A program made the translations under genes and the position numbers. A model generated the notes under the pieces. That model was not told the DNA's origin and searched no databases. It saw only the letters and a program-made list of their open reading frames with translations. This document shows, in pieces, positions 7,846 through 16,494 of a stretch of 64,000 bases of DNA (positions are counted from its first letter, which is position 1; each line of letters begins with the position of its first letter). Source of the stretch: JBBWZH01 sp035544115 (GTDB lineage Bacteria; Actinomycetota; Actinomycetes; Mycobacteriales; CADCTP01); assembly GCA_963714145.1 (NCBI GenBank), contig OY970235.1:3410001-3474000 (forward strand), written 5' to 3'.

Positions 7846-8991
7846 CTACCGGCGGCGGCGTTGGTCGCGGGCGGGGCGGTGCGGGGCGGGGCGCTGCTCC
7901 GGCGCGGCGGCGTCAGCCTGCACCTCGTCCCACCGGGCGTAGGCGTCGACGATGTCGCCGACCAGCCGGTGCCGGACGACGTCGGTGCTGGTCAGCATCG
8001 AGAAGTGGACGTCCTCCACGCCGTCGAGGATCTCCCGGACCACCCGCAGCCCACTGCGCTGGCCGCTGGGCAGGTCGACCTGCGTCACGTCGCCGGTCAC
8101 CACGATCTTCGACCCGAAGCCGAGCCGGGTGAGGAACATCTTCATCTGTTCCGGCGTGGTGTTCTGCGCCTCGTCCAGGATGATGAACGCGTCGTTCAGG
8201 GTGCGGCCACGCATGTACGCCAGCGGCGCGATCTCGATCGTGCCGCCCTGGGTCAGCCGCGGGATCGACTCCGGGTCGACCATGTCGTGCAGCGCGTCCA
8301 GCAGCGGGCGCAGGTACGGGTCGATCTTGTCGTAGAGGGTGCCGGGCAGGTAGCCCAGCCGCTCCCCCGCCTCGACCGCCGGCCGGGTCAGGATGATCCG
8401 GTTGGCCTGCTTCGACTGCAGCGCCTGCACCGCCTTGGCCACCGCCAGGTACGTCTTGCCGGTGCCGGCCGGGCCGATGCCGAAGACGATCGTGTGCCGG
8501 TCGATGGCGTCCACGTACCGCTTCTGGTTCAGCGTCTTCGGCCGGATCGTGCGGCCGCGCCGGGACAGGATGTTCAGGCTGAGCACCTCGGCCGGCCGCT
8601 CCGACTCGCCGCTGCGCAGGATGCCCAGGGTGTGCGTGATCGAGTCGCTGGTCAGCGTCTGGCCGGCCCGGACCAGCTCGAGGAGCTCCTCGAACAGGCG
8701 GGTGGCCAGCGCGTTGTCAGCCGGGGCGCCGGTGATGGTGATCTCGTTGCCGCGCACGTGGATGTCACTGGCCAGGGCGGCTTCGATGATCCGGAGCAGT
8801 TCGTCCCGACTGCCGAGCAGGCTCACCATCGCCTGCGAGCCGGGGACGACGATCTTGGTTTGAGCGGCTGCCGGTGGCTCCGACCGGTCACGCTGCTCTC
8901 GGGACTCGCGCCGGTCGGTGGGGCCGCCGGCGACGTCTGGTTTGCCGGCTCCGCCGGTGGCGGCTCCTGACACGTCGGGCTTTGTGGGCAC
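7846..8991 (-). CDS. phoH: PhoH-like ATPase
   Basis: Cytoplasmic P-loop ATPase of the PhoH family, usually found next to ybeY and linked to RNA metabolism. Of its 381 residues, the first 50 are a charged, poorly ordered tail; a KH-like N-terminal segment follows, then the ATPase domain with Walker A GPAGTGKTYLA, Walker B AFIILDEAQN and the GDVTQVDLP sensor. The C-terminus is a basic, His/Arg-rich tail. Start at 8991 is supported by the spacing to the HIT gene but the tail is variable in the family. Confidence 0.93.
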   Translation of the reverse strand: MPTKPDVSGAATGGAGKPDVAGGPTDRRESREQRDRSEPPAAAQTKIVVPGSQAMVSLLGSRDELLRIIEAALASDIHVRGNEITITGAPADNALATRLFEELLELVRAGQTLTSDSITHTLGILRSGESERPAEVLSLNILSRRGRTIRPKTLNQKRYVDAIDRHTIVFGIGPAGTGKTYLAVAKAVQALQSKQANRIILTRPAVEAGERLGYLPGTLYDKIDPYLRPLLDALHDMVDPESIPRLTQGGTIEIAPLAYMRGRTLNDAFIILDEAQNTTPEQMKMFLTRLGFGSKIVVTGDVTQVDLPSGQRSGLRVVREILDGVEDVHFSMLTSTDVVRHRLVGDIVDAYARWDEVQADAAAPEQRPAPHRPARDQRRRR

Positions 8992-9104
8992 GGGGTGTGG
9001 TCGGCCCTGCTTCCTTGCGTACGGCGACAGGTTGAGACGAGTCTACCCGGGCCGACCGGGCACCGATCCGGATATCCGGACGGATGCTGCGGACCGATCG
9101 GGCC

Positions 9105-9446
9105 TCAGCCTGGCGGCCAGCCGAACTTGCGGCCACCGAGGACATGCCCGTGCACGTGGAAGACGCTCTGCCCGCCGTTCACGCCGGTGTTGAAGACCAG
9201 CCGCCAGCCGTCCGCGACGATGCCCTCCTGCTCGGCCACCGCGGCGGCGGCCCGGTGCACGGCGGCCAGCAGCTGCGGGTCGCCGGCCAGCGCCGCCACA
9301 TCCGGGTGGTGCGCCTTGGGGATGACCAGCACGTGCGTCGGCCCCTGCGGGTTGAGGTCACGGAAGGCGAGCGTCTGCTCGTCCTCGTGGACGGGCGTCG
9401 CCGGGATCTCACCGGCAACGATGCGACAGAACAGGCAGTCGGCCAT
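9105..9446 (-). CDS. HIT-domain nucleotide hydrolase/transferase
   Basis: A 113-residue histidine-triad protein with the CLFCRIVAGEIP N-terminus of the HINT branch (Cys ligands of a zinc site) and the triad HVHGHVL near the C-terminus, ending WPPG. HINT proteins hydrolyse adenosine phosphoramidates. The ATG at 9446 gives the normal HINT length; longer readings of the frame run through the sigma-factor gene on the other strand. It lies in the conserved dnaJ-rsmE-HIT-phoH series, but here the sigma pair at 9564-11059 has been placed between it and rsmE. Confidence 0.93.
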   Translation of the reverse strand: MADCLFCRIVAGEIPATPVHEDEQTLAFRDLNPQGPTHVLVIPKAHHPDVAALAGDPQLLAAVHRAAAAVAEQEGIVADGWRLVFNTGVNGGQSVFHVHGHVLGGRKFGWPPG

Positions 9447-9563
9447 GAGCGACCAGCATACTGATCGGGTCCGCCGGTAAACCCGGTGGACCGGGTGCGC
9501 ATCCCTTGTTCCGTGACCGGCACACTGGCGCTTCGTGGGACGAGAGTGGCCGATACTGGTTCG

Positions 9564-10079
9564 GTGCCCGTGATCCGGGAAGAACGCCTGGACGCGGACA
9601 GCGCGCTCACCGCGCTGTACACCTCCCACTACCGCCAGCTTGTCCGGCTGGCCGCCCTGCTTCTGGACGATCTGGGCACCAGCGAAGAAGTGGTGCAGGA
9701 CGCGTACGTGAAGATGCACGGCTCCTGGCACCGGATCCGTGACCCCGACGCGGCCATCGGCTACCTGCGCACGACCGTGGTGAACCTGGCCCGGTCCCGG
9801 CTGCGCCGCCGGCTGGTCGCGCAGAAGCACGCGCCGAAGCCGATGCCGGACGCGCCGTCCGCGGAGGTCGGCGCGTTCGAACAGCTCGAGCGGGACCGGT
9901 TGATCCAGGCCCTGCGCCGGCTGCCGACCCGACAGCGGGAGTGCCTGGTGCTGCGGTACTACGGCGACCTCACGGAGGTTCAGATCGCCGAGGCGATGGG
10001 GATCAGCACCGGAGCGGTGAAGAGCCACGCGTCCCGGGGCATGGCTGCGCTGCGGGCCAGCCTGGAGGAGCCGGCATGA
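9564..10079 (+). CDS. ECF-like RNA polymerase sigma factor (SigE family)
   Basis: 171-residue sigma-70-family protein with region 2 (ALYTSHYRQLVRLAALLLDD, then EEVVQDAYVKMHGSW) and region 4 (LPTRQRECLVLRYYGDLTEV and the helix-turn-helix IAEAMGISTGAVKSHASRG). The GTG at 9564 is chosen because a GATACT hexamer (9552-9557) ends 6 bp upstream, suggesting a leaderless transcript; an in-frame GTG at 9546 is an alternative. It overlaps the next gene by 4 bp, the usual arrangement with a membrane regulatory partner. Target promoters unknown. Confidence 0.88.
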   Translation: MPVIREERLDADSALTALYTSHYRQLVRLAALLLDDLGTSEEVVQDAYVKMHGSWHRIRDPDAAIGYLRTTVVNLARSRLRRRLVAQKHAPKPMPDAPSAEVGAFEQLERDRLIQALRRLPTRQRECLVLRYYGDLTEVQIAEAMGISTGAVKSHASRGMAALRASLEEPA

Positions 10080-11059
10080 CCTACGACGAGCGTGACCTGG
10101 AGCAGTTGCTCCGGTCGGCCCTGGATACCGAGGCCCGGCGGCAGGGCGAGCCGGCCGGCGACGGGCTGGCCCGGATCCGGGAACGGGCGCAGCGGCGGCG
10201 CCGCTGGTCCGGCTGGATGAAGCCGACGCTGGCGCTGGCCGGCGCGGCCGCGGTGGGCGCCGCGGTGGTGGCCGCCCCGCAGTACCTGACCGGCAGCGAC
10301 GACAAGCCCGGCCTGGTGGCCGGCGCGTCGAACCGCTCGGCGGAGCTCTCCCCCTCGGTGAGCCCGTCCACCCCGGCCACGCCGGTGCTGTCCGGCACCC
10401 CGATCGGTGGCGATCAGGCGCTGCCTGACATGGCCACCGTCTGGCCGTACCCGAGCCGGCGGATCGGCCACGACAAGGCCGACGGGGACGTGGCCAGCGG
10501 CCGCTACCCGGACCTCGCCGATGCCGGCAAGACCGCGGTCGACTTCGTCGCATCGTTCGTCGGCGACGGGCAGGGGCTGGCCGCGGTGCGGCTCGGCCCG
10601 GTCGCCGCCGGCGTCGCCATGCAGGTGCAGCGCAAGGACGGGAACGGCGAGGTCGTGCCGGTCAGCAACGTGTACCTGGTCCGGGTCCGGGTGGCCGACG
10701 ACGCGCCGTACGTGGTGGTCGGCGCCAGCCGGGCCGGCATGGGCGACACGCTCACGATCGCGCCACCGCCCAGGCTGCGCGGCACCGCCACGGTCACCGT
10801 GACCGGCAATGTCCGGCGTGCGGCGCCCGACCTCACCGGCAAGAGCGCGGCGACGATCCGGGTGTCGCTGCGCGAGTCCGGCTCCCCCGACGATCTCGGC
10901 CTGGGCCGCGACACGGTCACGGTGATCGGCGCCGGCCCGCAGACCTGGTCGGTCGAACTGTCGCCGTTCCGCCAGCTGGCCACCCCGGGTGTGGTCGCCG
11001 CCTGGACCACCGACGAGAAGCTCGTCACCGAGTTCGTCGCCGCGCCGATCAGCCCGTAG
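10076..11059 (+). CDS. Single-pass membrane protein, partner of the sigma factor
   Basis: 327 residues: a cytoplasmic N-terminus starting with the DLEQLLRSALDTEA helix typical of proteins coupled to SigE-type sigma factors, an Arg-rich stretch, one transmembrane helix (about residues 45-62), then a Ser/Thr/Pro linker and a beta-rich extracytoplasmic domain. No zinc-binding HxxxCxxC anti-sigma motif is present. Translational coupling to the sigma gene suggests it senses the envelope and controls the sigma factor, but that role is inferred from position. Confidence 0.7.
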   Translation: MTYDERDLEQLLRSALDTEARRQGEPAGDGLARIRERAQRRRRWSGWMKPTLALAGAAAVGAAVVAAPQYLTGSDDKPGLVAGASNRSAELSPSVSPSTPATPVLSGTPIGGDQALPDMATVWPYPSRRIGHDKADGDVASGRYPDLADAGKTAVDFVASFVGDGQGLAAVRLGPVAAGVAMQVQRKDGNGEVVPVSNVYLVRVRVADDAPYVVVGASRAGMGDTLTIAPPPRLRGTATVTVTGNVRRAAPDLTGKSAATIRVSLRESGSPDDLGLGRDTVTVIGAGPQTWSVELSPFRQLATPGVVAAWTTDEKLVTEFVAAPISP

Positions 11060-11110
11060 CGGTCAGCACCGCCGGGCAGCACCGCCGGGCCGGACGGCGG
11101 GTGGGCCGGG

Positions 11111-11839
11111 TCAGCTCCAGCGGCCGGTGCGGACGGACAGCACGGCCAGCGCGGCGGCGCCGGCGGTGGACGCGCGCAGCACGGTCGGGCCGAGCCGGAC
11201 CGGGCGCGCGCCGGCCGCGGTGAAGGCGGCCAGCTCGGCCGGGTCGATGCCGCCCTCCGGGCCGACCACGACCGCCAGCTCGCCGCTGGCCGGCAGCTCC
11301 GCGGCGCCCAGCGGGTCGGTCGCGGACTCGTGCAGGATCAGCGCGCCGGCGCCGATCCGGTTGACCACCTCGGCCGTGCTGTGCGCCTCGGTGATCTCGG
11401 GCAGCCAGGCGCGGCGGCTCTGTTTCGCCGCCGCCCGGGCCGTGGACCGCCAGCGCTCCAGCGCCCGGCCGCCGCGCTCGCCCTGCCAACGCACCACCGA
11501 GCGGGACGCCGACCAGGGCACCACCGCGTCCACGCCCAACTCGGTCATCAGCTCGACCGCCAGCTCGCCGCGGTCGCCCTTAGCCAGCGCCTGCACCACC
11601 ACCAGCCTCGGCTGCGGCGCGGCCAGCTGGCGCCGATGATCGACCGCCAACCTCAGCTGATCGGGCTCCGCCGCGGTGACCGTGCACTCGGCCAGGCCGC
11701 CCCGCCCGTCGGCCAGGCAGATGACCTCACCCGGCCGGATCCGGCGGACGGTCGCGGCATGCCGCCCCTCGGCGCCAGCCAGCACGGCCTCCGCACCGGC
11801 CGGCAGCACATCCACCAGAAACACCGGCACCGTCGTCAC
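11111..11839 (-). CDS. rsmE: 16S rRNA (uracil-1498-N3) methyltransferase
   Basis: SPOUT-class SAM-dependent enzyme that methylates U1498 of 16S rRNA. 242 residues: an N-terminal PUA-like domain (residues 1-70, with EGRHAATVRRIRPGE) and the SPOUT domain with the knot motifs LAVVVGPEGGIDPAEL and LGPTVLRASTAGAAALAVL. It is the usual neighbour downstream of dnaJ, here with a 228-bp spacer (11840-12067) in which I see no gene or clear regulatory site. Confidence 0.93.
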   Translation of the reverse strand: MTTVPVFLVDVLPAGAEAVLAGAEGRHAATVRRIRPGEVICLADGRGGLAECTVTAAEPDQLRLAVDHRRQLAAPQPRLVVVQALAKGDRGELAVELMTELGVDAVVPWSASRSVVRWQGERGGRALERWRSTARAAAKQSRRAWLPEITEAHSTAEVVNRIGAGALILHESATDPLGAAELPASGELAVVVGPEGGIDPAELAAFTAAGARPVRLGPTVLRASTAGAAALAVLSVRTGRWS

Positions 11840-12067
11840 GCCACCCCTGCCCTAGCCTCGCCCGCCGCGCCCAAGCCCCTGCCAGCAGCACCAGCACGCT
11901 CTTCAGCCGAACGGACCGAGCCTACGAACGACGCCACGGAACACCGGCCACCCCGCCAACCGCCGCCGGCCGCACCGTGGGGCACCCGGGGCTCGGCCCC
12001 GGGGCCAGCATGACGAAGGAGCCATGCGAGCGCTCTCCGCGAGCACACTCCCCCCGATCCCTCGTCT

Positions 12068-13195
12068 TCACCTGCCGTTGAACGCGTCCCTCATCCGGGA
12101 GAACAGGCCGCCGCCGGACGCCTTGGTGGACGACGGCTGCTCCTCGCCGCGCAGCCGGGCCAGCTCGCGCAGCAGCCGCTCCTGCTCGACGTCCAGCCGG
12201 GTCGGCGTCTTCACCTCGACGTGCACGTGCAGGTCGCCGCGGCCGACGCCGCGCAGATGCGGGATGCCGCGGGCACGCAGCGTGACGATCGTGCCGGGCT
12301 GGGTGCCGGGGCGGATCTCGACCTGCTCGTCGCCGTCGAGCGTGACCAGGGTCAGCGAGGCGCCGAGCGCGGCCGAGGTCATCGGCAGCGAGACGCGGCA
12401 GTGCAGATCGTCCCCGTCCCGGGTGAAGATGTCGTGCGGCAGCTCGTTGACCTCGACGTACAGGTCGCCGGCCGGGCCGCCGCCGGGGCCCACCTCGCCG
12501 TGCCCGGACAGCCGGATCCGCATCCCGTCCTCGACCCCGGCCGGGATCTTCACCGAGATCGTCCGGCGGGCCCGGACCCGGCCGTCGCCGCCGCAGGACG
12601 GGCACGGGTGCGGAATGACGGTGCCGGTGCCGACGCAGGTGGGGCATGGCCGGGTGGTCATCACCTGGCCCAGGAACGAGCGCTGCACGCTCTGCACCTC
12701 GCCGCGGCCGCGGCAGGTGTCGCAGGTGTCCGGGTGGGTGCCCGGGGCGGTGCCGGAACCGGTGCAGGTGTCGCAGACCACGGCGGTGTCGACGGTGAGG
12801 TCCTTGGTGGTGCCGAACGCGGTCTCGGCCAGCTCCAGGTCGAGCCGGATCAGCGCGTCGGCGCCCTGCCGCACCCGGCTGCGCGGGCCGCGGGAGGTGG
12901 CCGCGCCGAAGAACGCGTCCATGATGTCGCCGAGGCCGCTGAACCCGGAGAACGGGTTGCCGCCGGCACCGCCTGCCGACGCCAGCGGGTCGCCGCCGAG
13001 GTCGACCATCTCCCGCTTCTGCGGGTCGGAGAGCACCTCGTACGCGGCGGTGACCTCCTTGAACCGCTCCTGCGCGGCCGGATCGGGGTTCACGTCCGGG
13101 TGCAGGTCGCGAGCGAGCTTGCGATATGACCGTTTGATCTCCTCGGCCGTCGCGTCACGCCGTACGCCCAGCACAGCGTAGTAATCGGTGGCCAC
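12068..13195 (-). CDS. dnaJ: Chaperone DnaJ (HrcA-regulated paralogue)
   Basis: Hsp40 co-chaperone of 375 residues. In order: J domain with the HPD motif (KLARDLHPDVNP), a Gly/Phe-rich stretch, four CxxCxGxG zinc repeats (CDTCTGSG, CDTCRGRG, CPTCVGTG, CPSCGGDG) and the beta C-terminal substrate domains. The GTG at 13195 is the true start (VATDYYAVLGV); the reading frame stays open to 13309 only because it runs through the attachment site. A CIRCE operator lies 20 bp upstream, as expected for the hrcA-linked dnaJ of actinobacteria. Everything upstream of that operator is now element DNA. Confidence 0.95.
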   Translation of the reverse strand: MATDYYAVLGVRRDATAEEIKRSYRKLARDLHPDVNPDPAAQERFKEVTAAYEVLSDPQKREMVDLGGDPLASAGGAGGNPFSGFSGLGDIMDAFFGAATSRGPRSRVRQGADALIRLDLELAETAFGTTKDLTVDTAVVCDTCTGSGTAPGTHPDTCDTCRGRGEVQSVQRSFLGQVMTTRPCPTCVGTGTVIPHPCPSCGGDGRVRARRTISVKIPAGVEDGMRIRLSGHGEVGPGGGPAGDLYVEVNELPHDIFTRDGDDLHCRVSLPMTSAALGASLTLVTLDGDEQVEIRPGTQPGTIVTLRARGIPHLRGVGRGDLHVHVEVKTPTRLDVEQERLLRELARLRGEEQPSSTKASGGGLFSRMRDAFNGR

Positions 13196-13215
13196 GACAC
13201 CCACTTCCGCGATTC

Positions 13216-13242
13216 CTGGCACTCCTCCTGCAAGAGTGCCAA
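13216..13242. promoter_or_regulatory. attL: CIRCE operator of dnaJ at the element's left end
   Basis: CTGGCACTC-CTCCTGCAA-GAGTGCCAA is a near-perfect CIRCE (HrcA operator, consensus TTAGCACTC-N9-GAGTGCTAA). It shares an unbroken 16-bp core, TGGCACTCCTCCTGCA, with 37577-37592, then one mismatch and nine more identical bases. The left flank is host dnaJ leader; the right flank is taken to be element DNA. On the minus strand a TACCGT hexamer three bases from the operator could serve as a substitute -10 for dnaJ. Confidence 0.8.
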
Positions 13243-13280
13243 TTACGGTACCGCACCGCACCCGCGCGGAGCATGGGACT

Positions 13281-13300
13281 GCCTGCCGGGGCAGGCTTTT
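13281..13300 (+). terminator. Small hairpin with T run next to attL
   Basis: GCCTGC (13281-13286) pairs with GCAGGC (13291-13296) around a CGGG loop and is followed by TTTT on the plus strand. It would stop rightward transcription arriving from the dnaJ side before it crosses the integrase gene. Only six base pairs, so modest support. Confidence 0.35.
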
Positions 13301-13305
13301 CAGCT

Positions 13306-14661
13306 TCATTCGCCGGCCCCGCCGACGGTGCCGGTGGAGCCCTCAAACTCGGTCCCGTGCGCGGTTCGTGCGCGGGATTCCGACGAGCCTAGCTGGACGA
13401 TCTCCGCGGCCCGCGGCTTTGCCGCCGCGGCCAGCGCCTCACCGATGGTAGCCGCGGTGCGTGCCGGGTCGATGTGGGCGTAGATCGCGGTCGACTTCGG
13501 GTCGCCGTGCCCGAGCCATGTCTGAATGTCGGACAGGGTCACGCCCTCCTGCCGCAGCCAGCTGGCGCCGGAGTGCCGCAGCGTGTGGGGCGTGTCGTAC
13601 GGCACGGACAGCTCGCCGGCGCGCAGCTCGTCCGCGGCCGCCGTGGCCCGCCGCCGGGTCGCGAACCACTCGACCGGCCCGCCGTAGCCGTCGACGACCG
13701 CCCACGGCCGGCCTGTCGGGATCTCCGCCGCCTGGTGCCTGCCTGCCTTGCCACGCGCCGGGCGGCTCGTGTCCCACACCGAGTAGACCCGGATCCGCCG
13801 GCGCCACACCTCACCCCAGGTGCGCAGGGCCAGCGGCCGGCCGTCCTCGTCCTTGCCGCGGGCCACCCAGATCAGCCCGTCCCGGCCGCGGTCGCGGACA
13901 GCGGCATCCCAGGCCGGCCGCAGCATGCCCTCGACCGGCCCGGCCATCGACACCGTCCGGTGCCCGGCCCGGCTCTTGGCGTATGGCTTGATCCTCCGGG
14001 CGCTGGTGATCACCTGGCTGACGGTGATCTGCCGGTGCAGCCAGTCGACCTGGTGGGTGCCGAGCCCGGCCGCCTCTTCCCACCGCATGCCGCACCAGCA
14101 CATCAGGCATGCGATCGTCGCGTGCGGCTCGGGCAGCCGGGCGACGACTAGCCCGACCTCCTGCGGCGTCCACCAGCGCAGCACCTGCCCGGCCGGCTCG
14201 GGCAGCCGGATGTCGCGACACGGCGACCGGCCGATCAGGTCGCCGCCGACCGCCACCTCCATGCACCGGCGGAACAGCGAGTACGCCTTCATCACCGTGG
14301 GCTGGCCGACACCGGCGGCGGTCATCTCGGTCACCCAGGTTTGCACCTCGACCCGGTCGATGGCGCCGAGCGGCCAGGTGCGCCACCGCGGCAGCACGTG
14401 GTTCGCCAGTGTCCGCGCGTCATCGACCGCCGTCTCCGGCTCGACCCCGCGAGTCTTCCCCCACCGCTCACACCAGTTCCCGAACGAGGTCCTGGCCAGC
14501 CGGGGATCCCGCCAGTCCCCCCGCCGCAGCTTGGCCCGCTCCGCTTCCTCCCAGGCCTTGGCGTCACGCTTCAATTCGAATGAATGGCCAGGTGAATGCC
14601 GGTGCTTACCGACCTGCACAATCCCTTGCCACTTGCCGGACGGCAGACGACGCGGACACAT
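13306..14661 (-). CDS. int: Tyrosine site-specific recombinase (phage integrase)
   Basis: 451 residues. An N-terminal arm-binding part (residues 1-55) precedes a SAM-like core-binding domain (about 58-155) and the catalytic domain with Arg in CGMRWEEAAGL, the HTLRH box (His-x-x-Arg), the second His in WLGHGDPKSTAIYAH and the nucleophile Tyr in the same segment. An insertion of about 35 residues (VVDGYGGPVEWFATRRRA region) sits before the HTLRH box. It ends 64 bp from the attL core, the usual distance of an int gene from its attP. It should catalyse integration at, and with a directionality factor excision from, the CIRCE-containing core. Confidence 0.94.
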   Translation of the reverse strand: MCPRRLPSGKWQGIVQVGKHRHSPGHSFELKRDAKAWEEAERAKLRRGDWRDPRLARTSFGNWCERWGKTRGVEPETAVDDARTLANHVLPRWRTWPLGAIDRVEVQTWVTEMTAAGVGQPTVMKAYSLFRRCMEVAVGGDLIGRSPCRDIRLPEPAGQVLRWWTPQEVGLVVARLPEPHATIACLMCWCGMRWEEAAGLGTHQVDWLHRQITVSQVITSARRIKPYAKSRAGHRTVSMAGPVEGMLRPAWDAAVRDRGRDGLIWVARGKDEDGRPLALRTWGEVWRRRIRVYSVWDTSRPARGKAGRHQAAEIPTGRPWAVVDGYGGPVEWFATRRRATAAADELRAGELSVPYDTPHTLRHSGASWLRQEGVTLSDIQTWLGHGDPKSTAIYAHIDPARTAATIGEALAAAAKPRAAEIVQLGSSESRARTAHGTEFEGSTGTVGGAGE

Positions 14662-14677
14662 GGCGGGCGCCTCCCGT

Positions 14678-15538
14678 TCACGCCGTGAAGACGACAGACC
14701 AGGTACCGGTCGCGCTGACGACCAGCAGCGTCGGCCTGGTGGAGATCTCGACAGTGCCTTTGTACGGCTCGATCTCGTTGACCAACAGGTCCTGGCCGTC
14801 GTCGTTGTATGCGATGACGGCGAAGTTGTTCTCGCTGCGCGGACCAGTGAATGTAGCGCTCGACGGCCCTTCAGGTCCGTCGTATAGCAGGACCTCGTCG
14901 CCGCGGCCGGTGTACTGGCTGGTGACGACTCTGGCCGCGGTCAGCGGTGCCACGGTAATCGTCCAGCGGCCAGAGGCGGTCACGATCAGCCTGGTGGTCT
15001 CGGAGTCGTCGTTCGGATCGAGCAGCACGGTGCCGGTATAGCTGCCGATCACGTTGACCAGCAGCTGGTCCTCGCCACCCTTGGCCTGTACGGCGAAGTT
15101 GCCGCTGCCGCTCGCCGTGATGCTGACGAGCGCTGGGCCGGTGCCGTCCCCCGGCTTGCGGATCTTGACGACCGAGTCGCCGCGGCCCTTGTAGCTGACC
15201 GGCTTGGCCGGCGGTGTCGTCGCCGGCGCCGGCTCGGTGGTCTCCACCGTCTCTTCGGTGGCCTCGGCCGGCTGGGTGTCCGGCGCCGGCCCGCTGACGG
15301 TCCGGCGGCTCAGGTCCGGCAGGTCCGTCGTCGCGCCGGCTGCGGTGGGCTTCTTCTGGTCGGGCGAGACGGCGTTGACGATCGCGCCCACAACTCCGAG
15401 CGCGACCAGGACTCCAATGATGGCGATCAGTGCAACCAGCCAAGGCCTGCGCCGGTGGGGCGGGAACTGCTCACGGTACGAGGCCCACTCCGGGCCCTGC
15501 GGTGGAGTGGGTGGCTGCATCGGCTCGTTCGGATTCAT
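14678..15538 (-). CDS. Membrane-anchored protein with two tandem beta domains
   Basis: 286 residues, starting at the ATG at 15538 behind a TGGGGGA site. A Pro-rich cytoplasmic N-terminus of about 35 residues, one transmembrane helix (WLVALIAIIGVLVALGVVGAI), a Thr/Pro/Glu linker, then two repeats of about 80 residues that can be aligned: YKGRGDSVVKI / YTGRGDEVLLY, ENNFAVIAYNDDGQDLLVNEI / SGNFAVQAKGGEDQLLVNVI, and SGRWTITVAPL / TGTWSVVFTA. The repeats look like a small beta-sandwich on the outside of the cell. Placed next to the integrase and read with the lysogeny side of the switch, it is a candidate lysogenic-conversion (surface) gene; function inferred only from location. Confidence 0.72.
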   Translation of the reverse strand: MNPNEPMQPPTPPQGPEWASYREQFPPHRRRPWLVALIAIIGVLVALGVVGAIVNAVSPDQKKPTAAGATTDLPDLSRRTVSGPAPDTQPAEATEETVETTEPAPATTPPAKPVSYKGRGDSVVKIRKPGDGTGPALVSITASGSGNFAVQAKGGEDQLLVNVIGSYTGTVLLDPNDDSETTRLIVTASGRWTITVAPLTAARVVTSQYTGRGDEVLLYDGPEGPSSATFTGPRSENNFAVIAYNDDGQDLLVNEIEPYKGTVEISTRPTLLVVSATGTWSVVFTA

Positions 15539-15713
15539 GCGAATTCCCCCAAACAACAATGAGGTCCGCCCGGGTGGCGACCTCTACTTGGTCACCCCGC
15601 CCCTCCCCTCCCCCGACCGGGGCCAGCAAAGTGACGCACAGTCACTAAGGACCCGGGGGGGTCGGCGATTTCCCTTCTCTACTGGCAGTCAGCTGGACGC
15701 TGACGCTGTGAAT

Positions 15714-15965
15714 TCATCGCACCGAGCGGGCAGGCGGCCGCCCGTCGGCTTCCATCGCCAGCCACTGTGCCGCAGCAAGCACGCGCTCGTCCGGCGCAAG
15801 CCACAGGCCGACACTGACCACGGTCAGGCATACAACCGCACAGAGCATGATCGCCAGAACGCGAGGCGACACCTCCTGACCATCCGCCGTGACCCACGCG
15901 CAGGCCACCACGAACACCAGCAGGCCAACAAGGCCCGTAGCGATACTGACGATGCGTCGTCGCAT
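15714..15965 (-). CDS. Small two-helix membrane protein
   Basis: 83 residues starting at the ATG at 15965, which has a GAGGGGGGAA site; two hydrophobic helices (about residues 5-22 and 32-52) and a short charged C-terminus. Lies between the anchored beta-domain gene and the repressor in the same orientation, so probably expressed in the lysogen. No family recognised. The 15539-15713 gap before the next gene contains no supported gene. Confidence 0.55.
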   Translation of the reverse strand: MRRRIVSIATGLVGLLVFVVACAWVTADGQEVSPRVLAIMLCAVVCLTVVSVGLWLAPDERVLAAAQWLAMEADGRPPARSVR

Positions 15966-16042
15966 CAGTTCCCCCCTCTGGGTCATTGAGGTGACTACCC
16001 CCACCGAAACGACCACCAGACGGGTGACGGTACGAGCCGAGA

Positions 16043-16489
16043 TCAGCTGCCCGCTGCGTCGTTATCGGACTGTGATACTTTGCGCGCCGCTTCCTCGGCG
16101 GAAGCGCGCCGAGCTTCGACATAGACGCGAACAACCCCCCGCAACTCCGCCGGATCGATGTCAAATCGGCGGCCGAGCGCGATGGTGAGTTCCTCTTCGG
16201 TGTAGTCGTCAGGTCCGAAGGCCGCATCAGGCACCCAGAGCCCAAGGCCTCGCCTGGCCTCGACCAGCGGCATGCTCAATGCTCGGGCTATCAGTGCGGC
16301 CCGTTCGTCGTCGACGGCGTTGTCGCCGATCTCGTACCTCGACAACTGCTGCACGGTGACGTCCAACTGCTGCGCGAAGTCTCGGGCAGACACGCCACGG
16401 GCGGTCCGCGCTTCACGGAGCCACTCCCCCGCCCTGACCTTGGCGGCTTTGACCGCCTTGTCCCGTGCGCCCGCCATGCACCTCAGCAT
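16043..16489 (-). CDS. XRE-type repressor of the element's switch
   Basis: 148-residue protein with an N-terminal helix-turn-helix (AREWLREARTARGVSARDFAQQL region, recognition helix DVTVQQLSRYEIGDNAVDDE) and a charged C-terminal half that may dimerise. It is transcribed away from a second XRE gene, and the shared region holds a cluster of CACGTG palindromes, one of them (16495-16504) between its start codon and its promoter. This is the arrangement of a CI/Cro-type lysogeny switch. An alternative start is the ATG at 16477. No self-cleavage domain is evident; the ImmA-type protease at 33286 or an SOS-induced product may relieve repression. Confidence 0.75.
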   Translation of the reverse strand: MLRCMAGARDKAVKAAKVRAGEWLREARTARGVSARDFAQQLDVTVQQLSRYEIGDNAVDDERAALIARALSMPLVEARRGLGLWVPDAAFGPDDYTEEELTIALGRRFDIDPAELRGVVRVYVEARRASAEEAARKVSQSDNDAAGS

Positions 16490-16494
16490 CGCAT

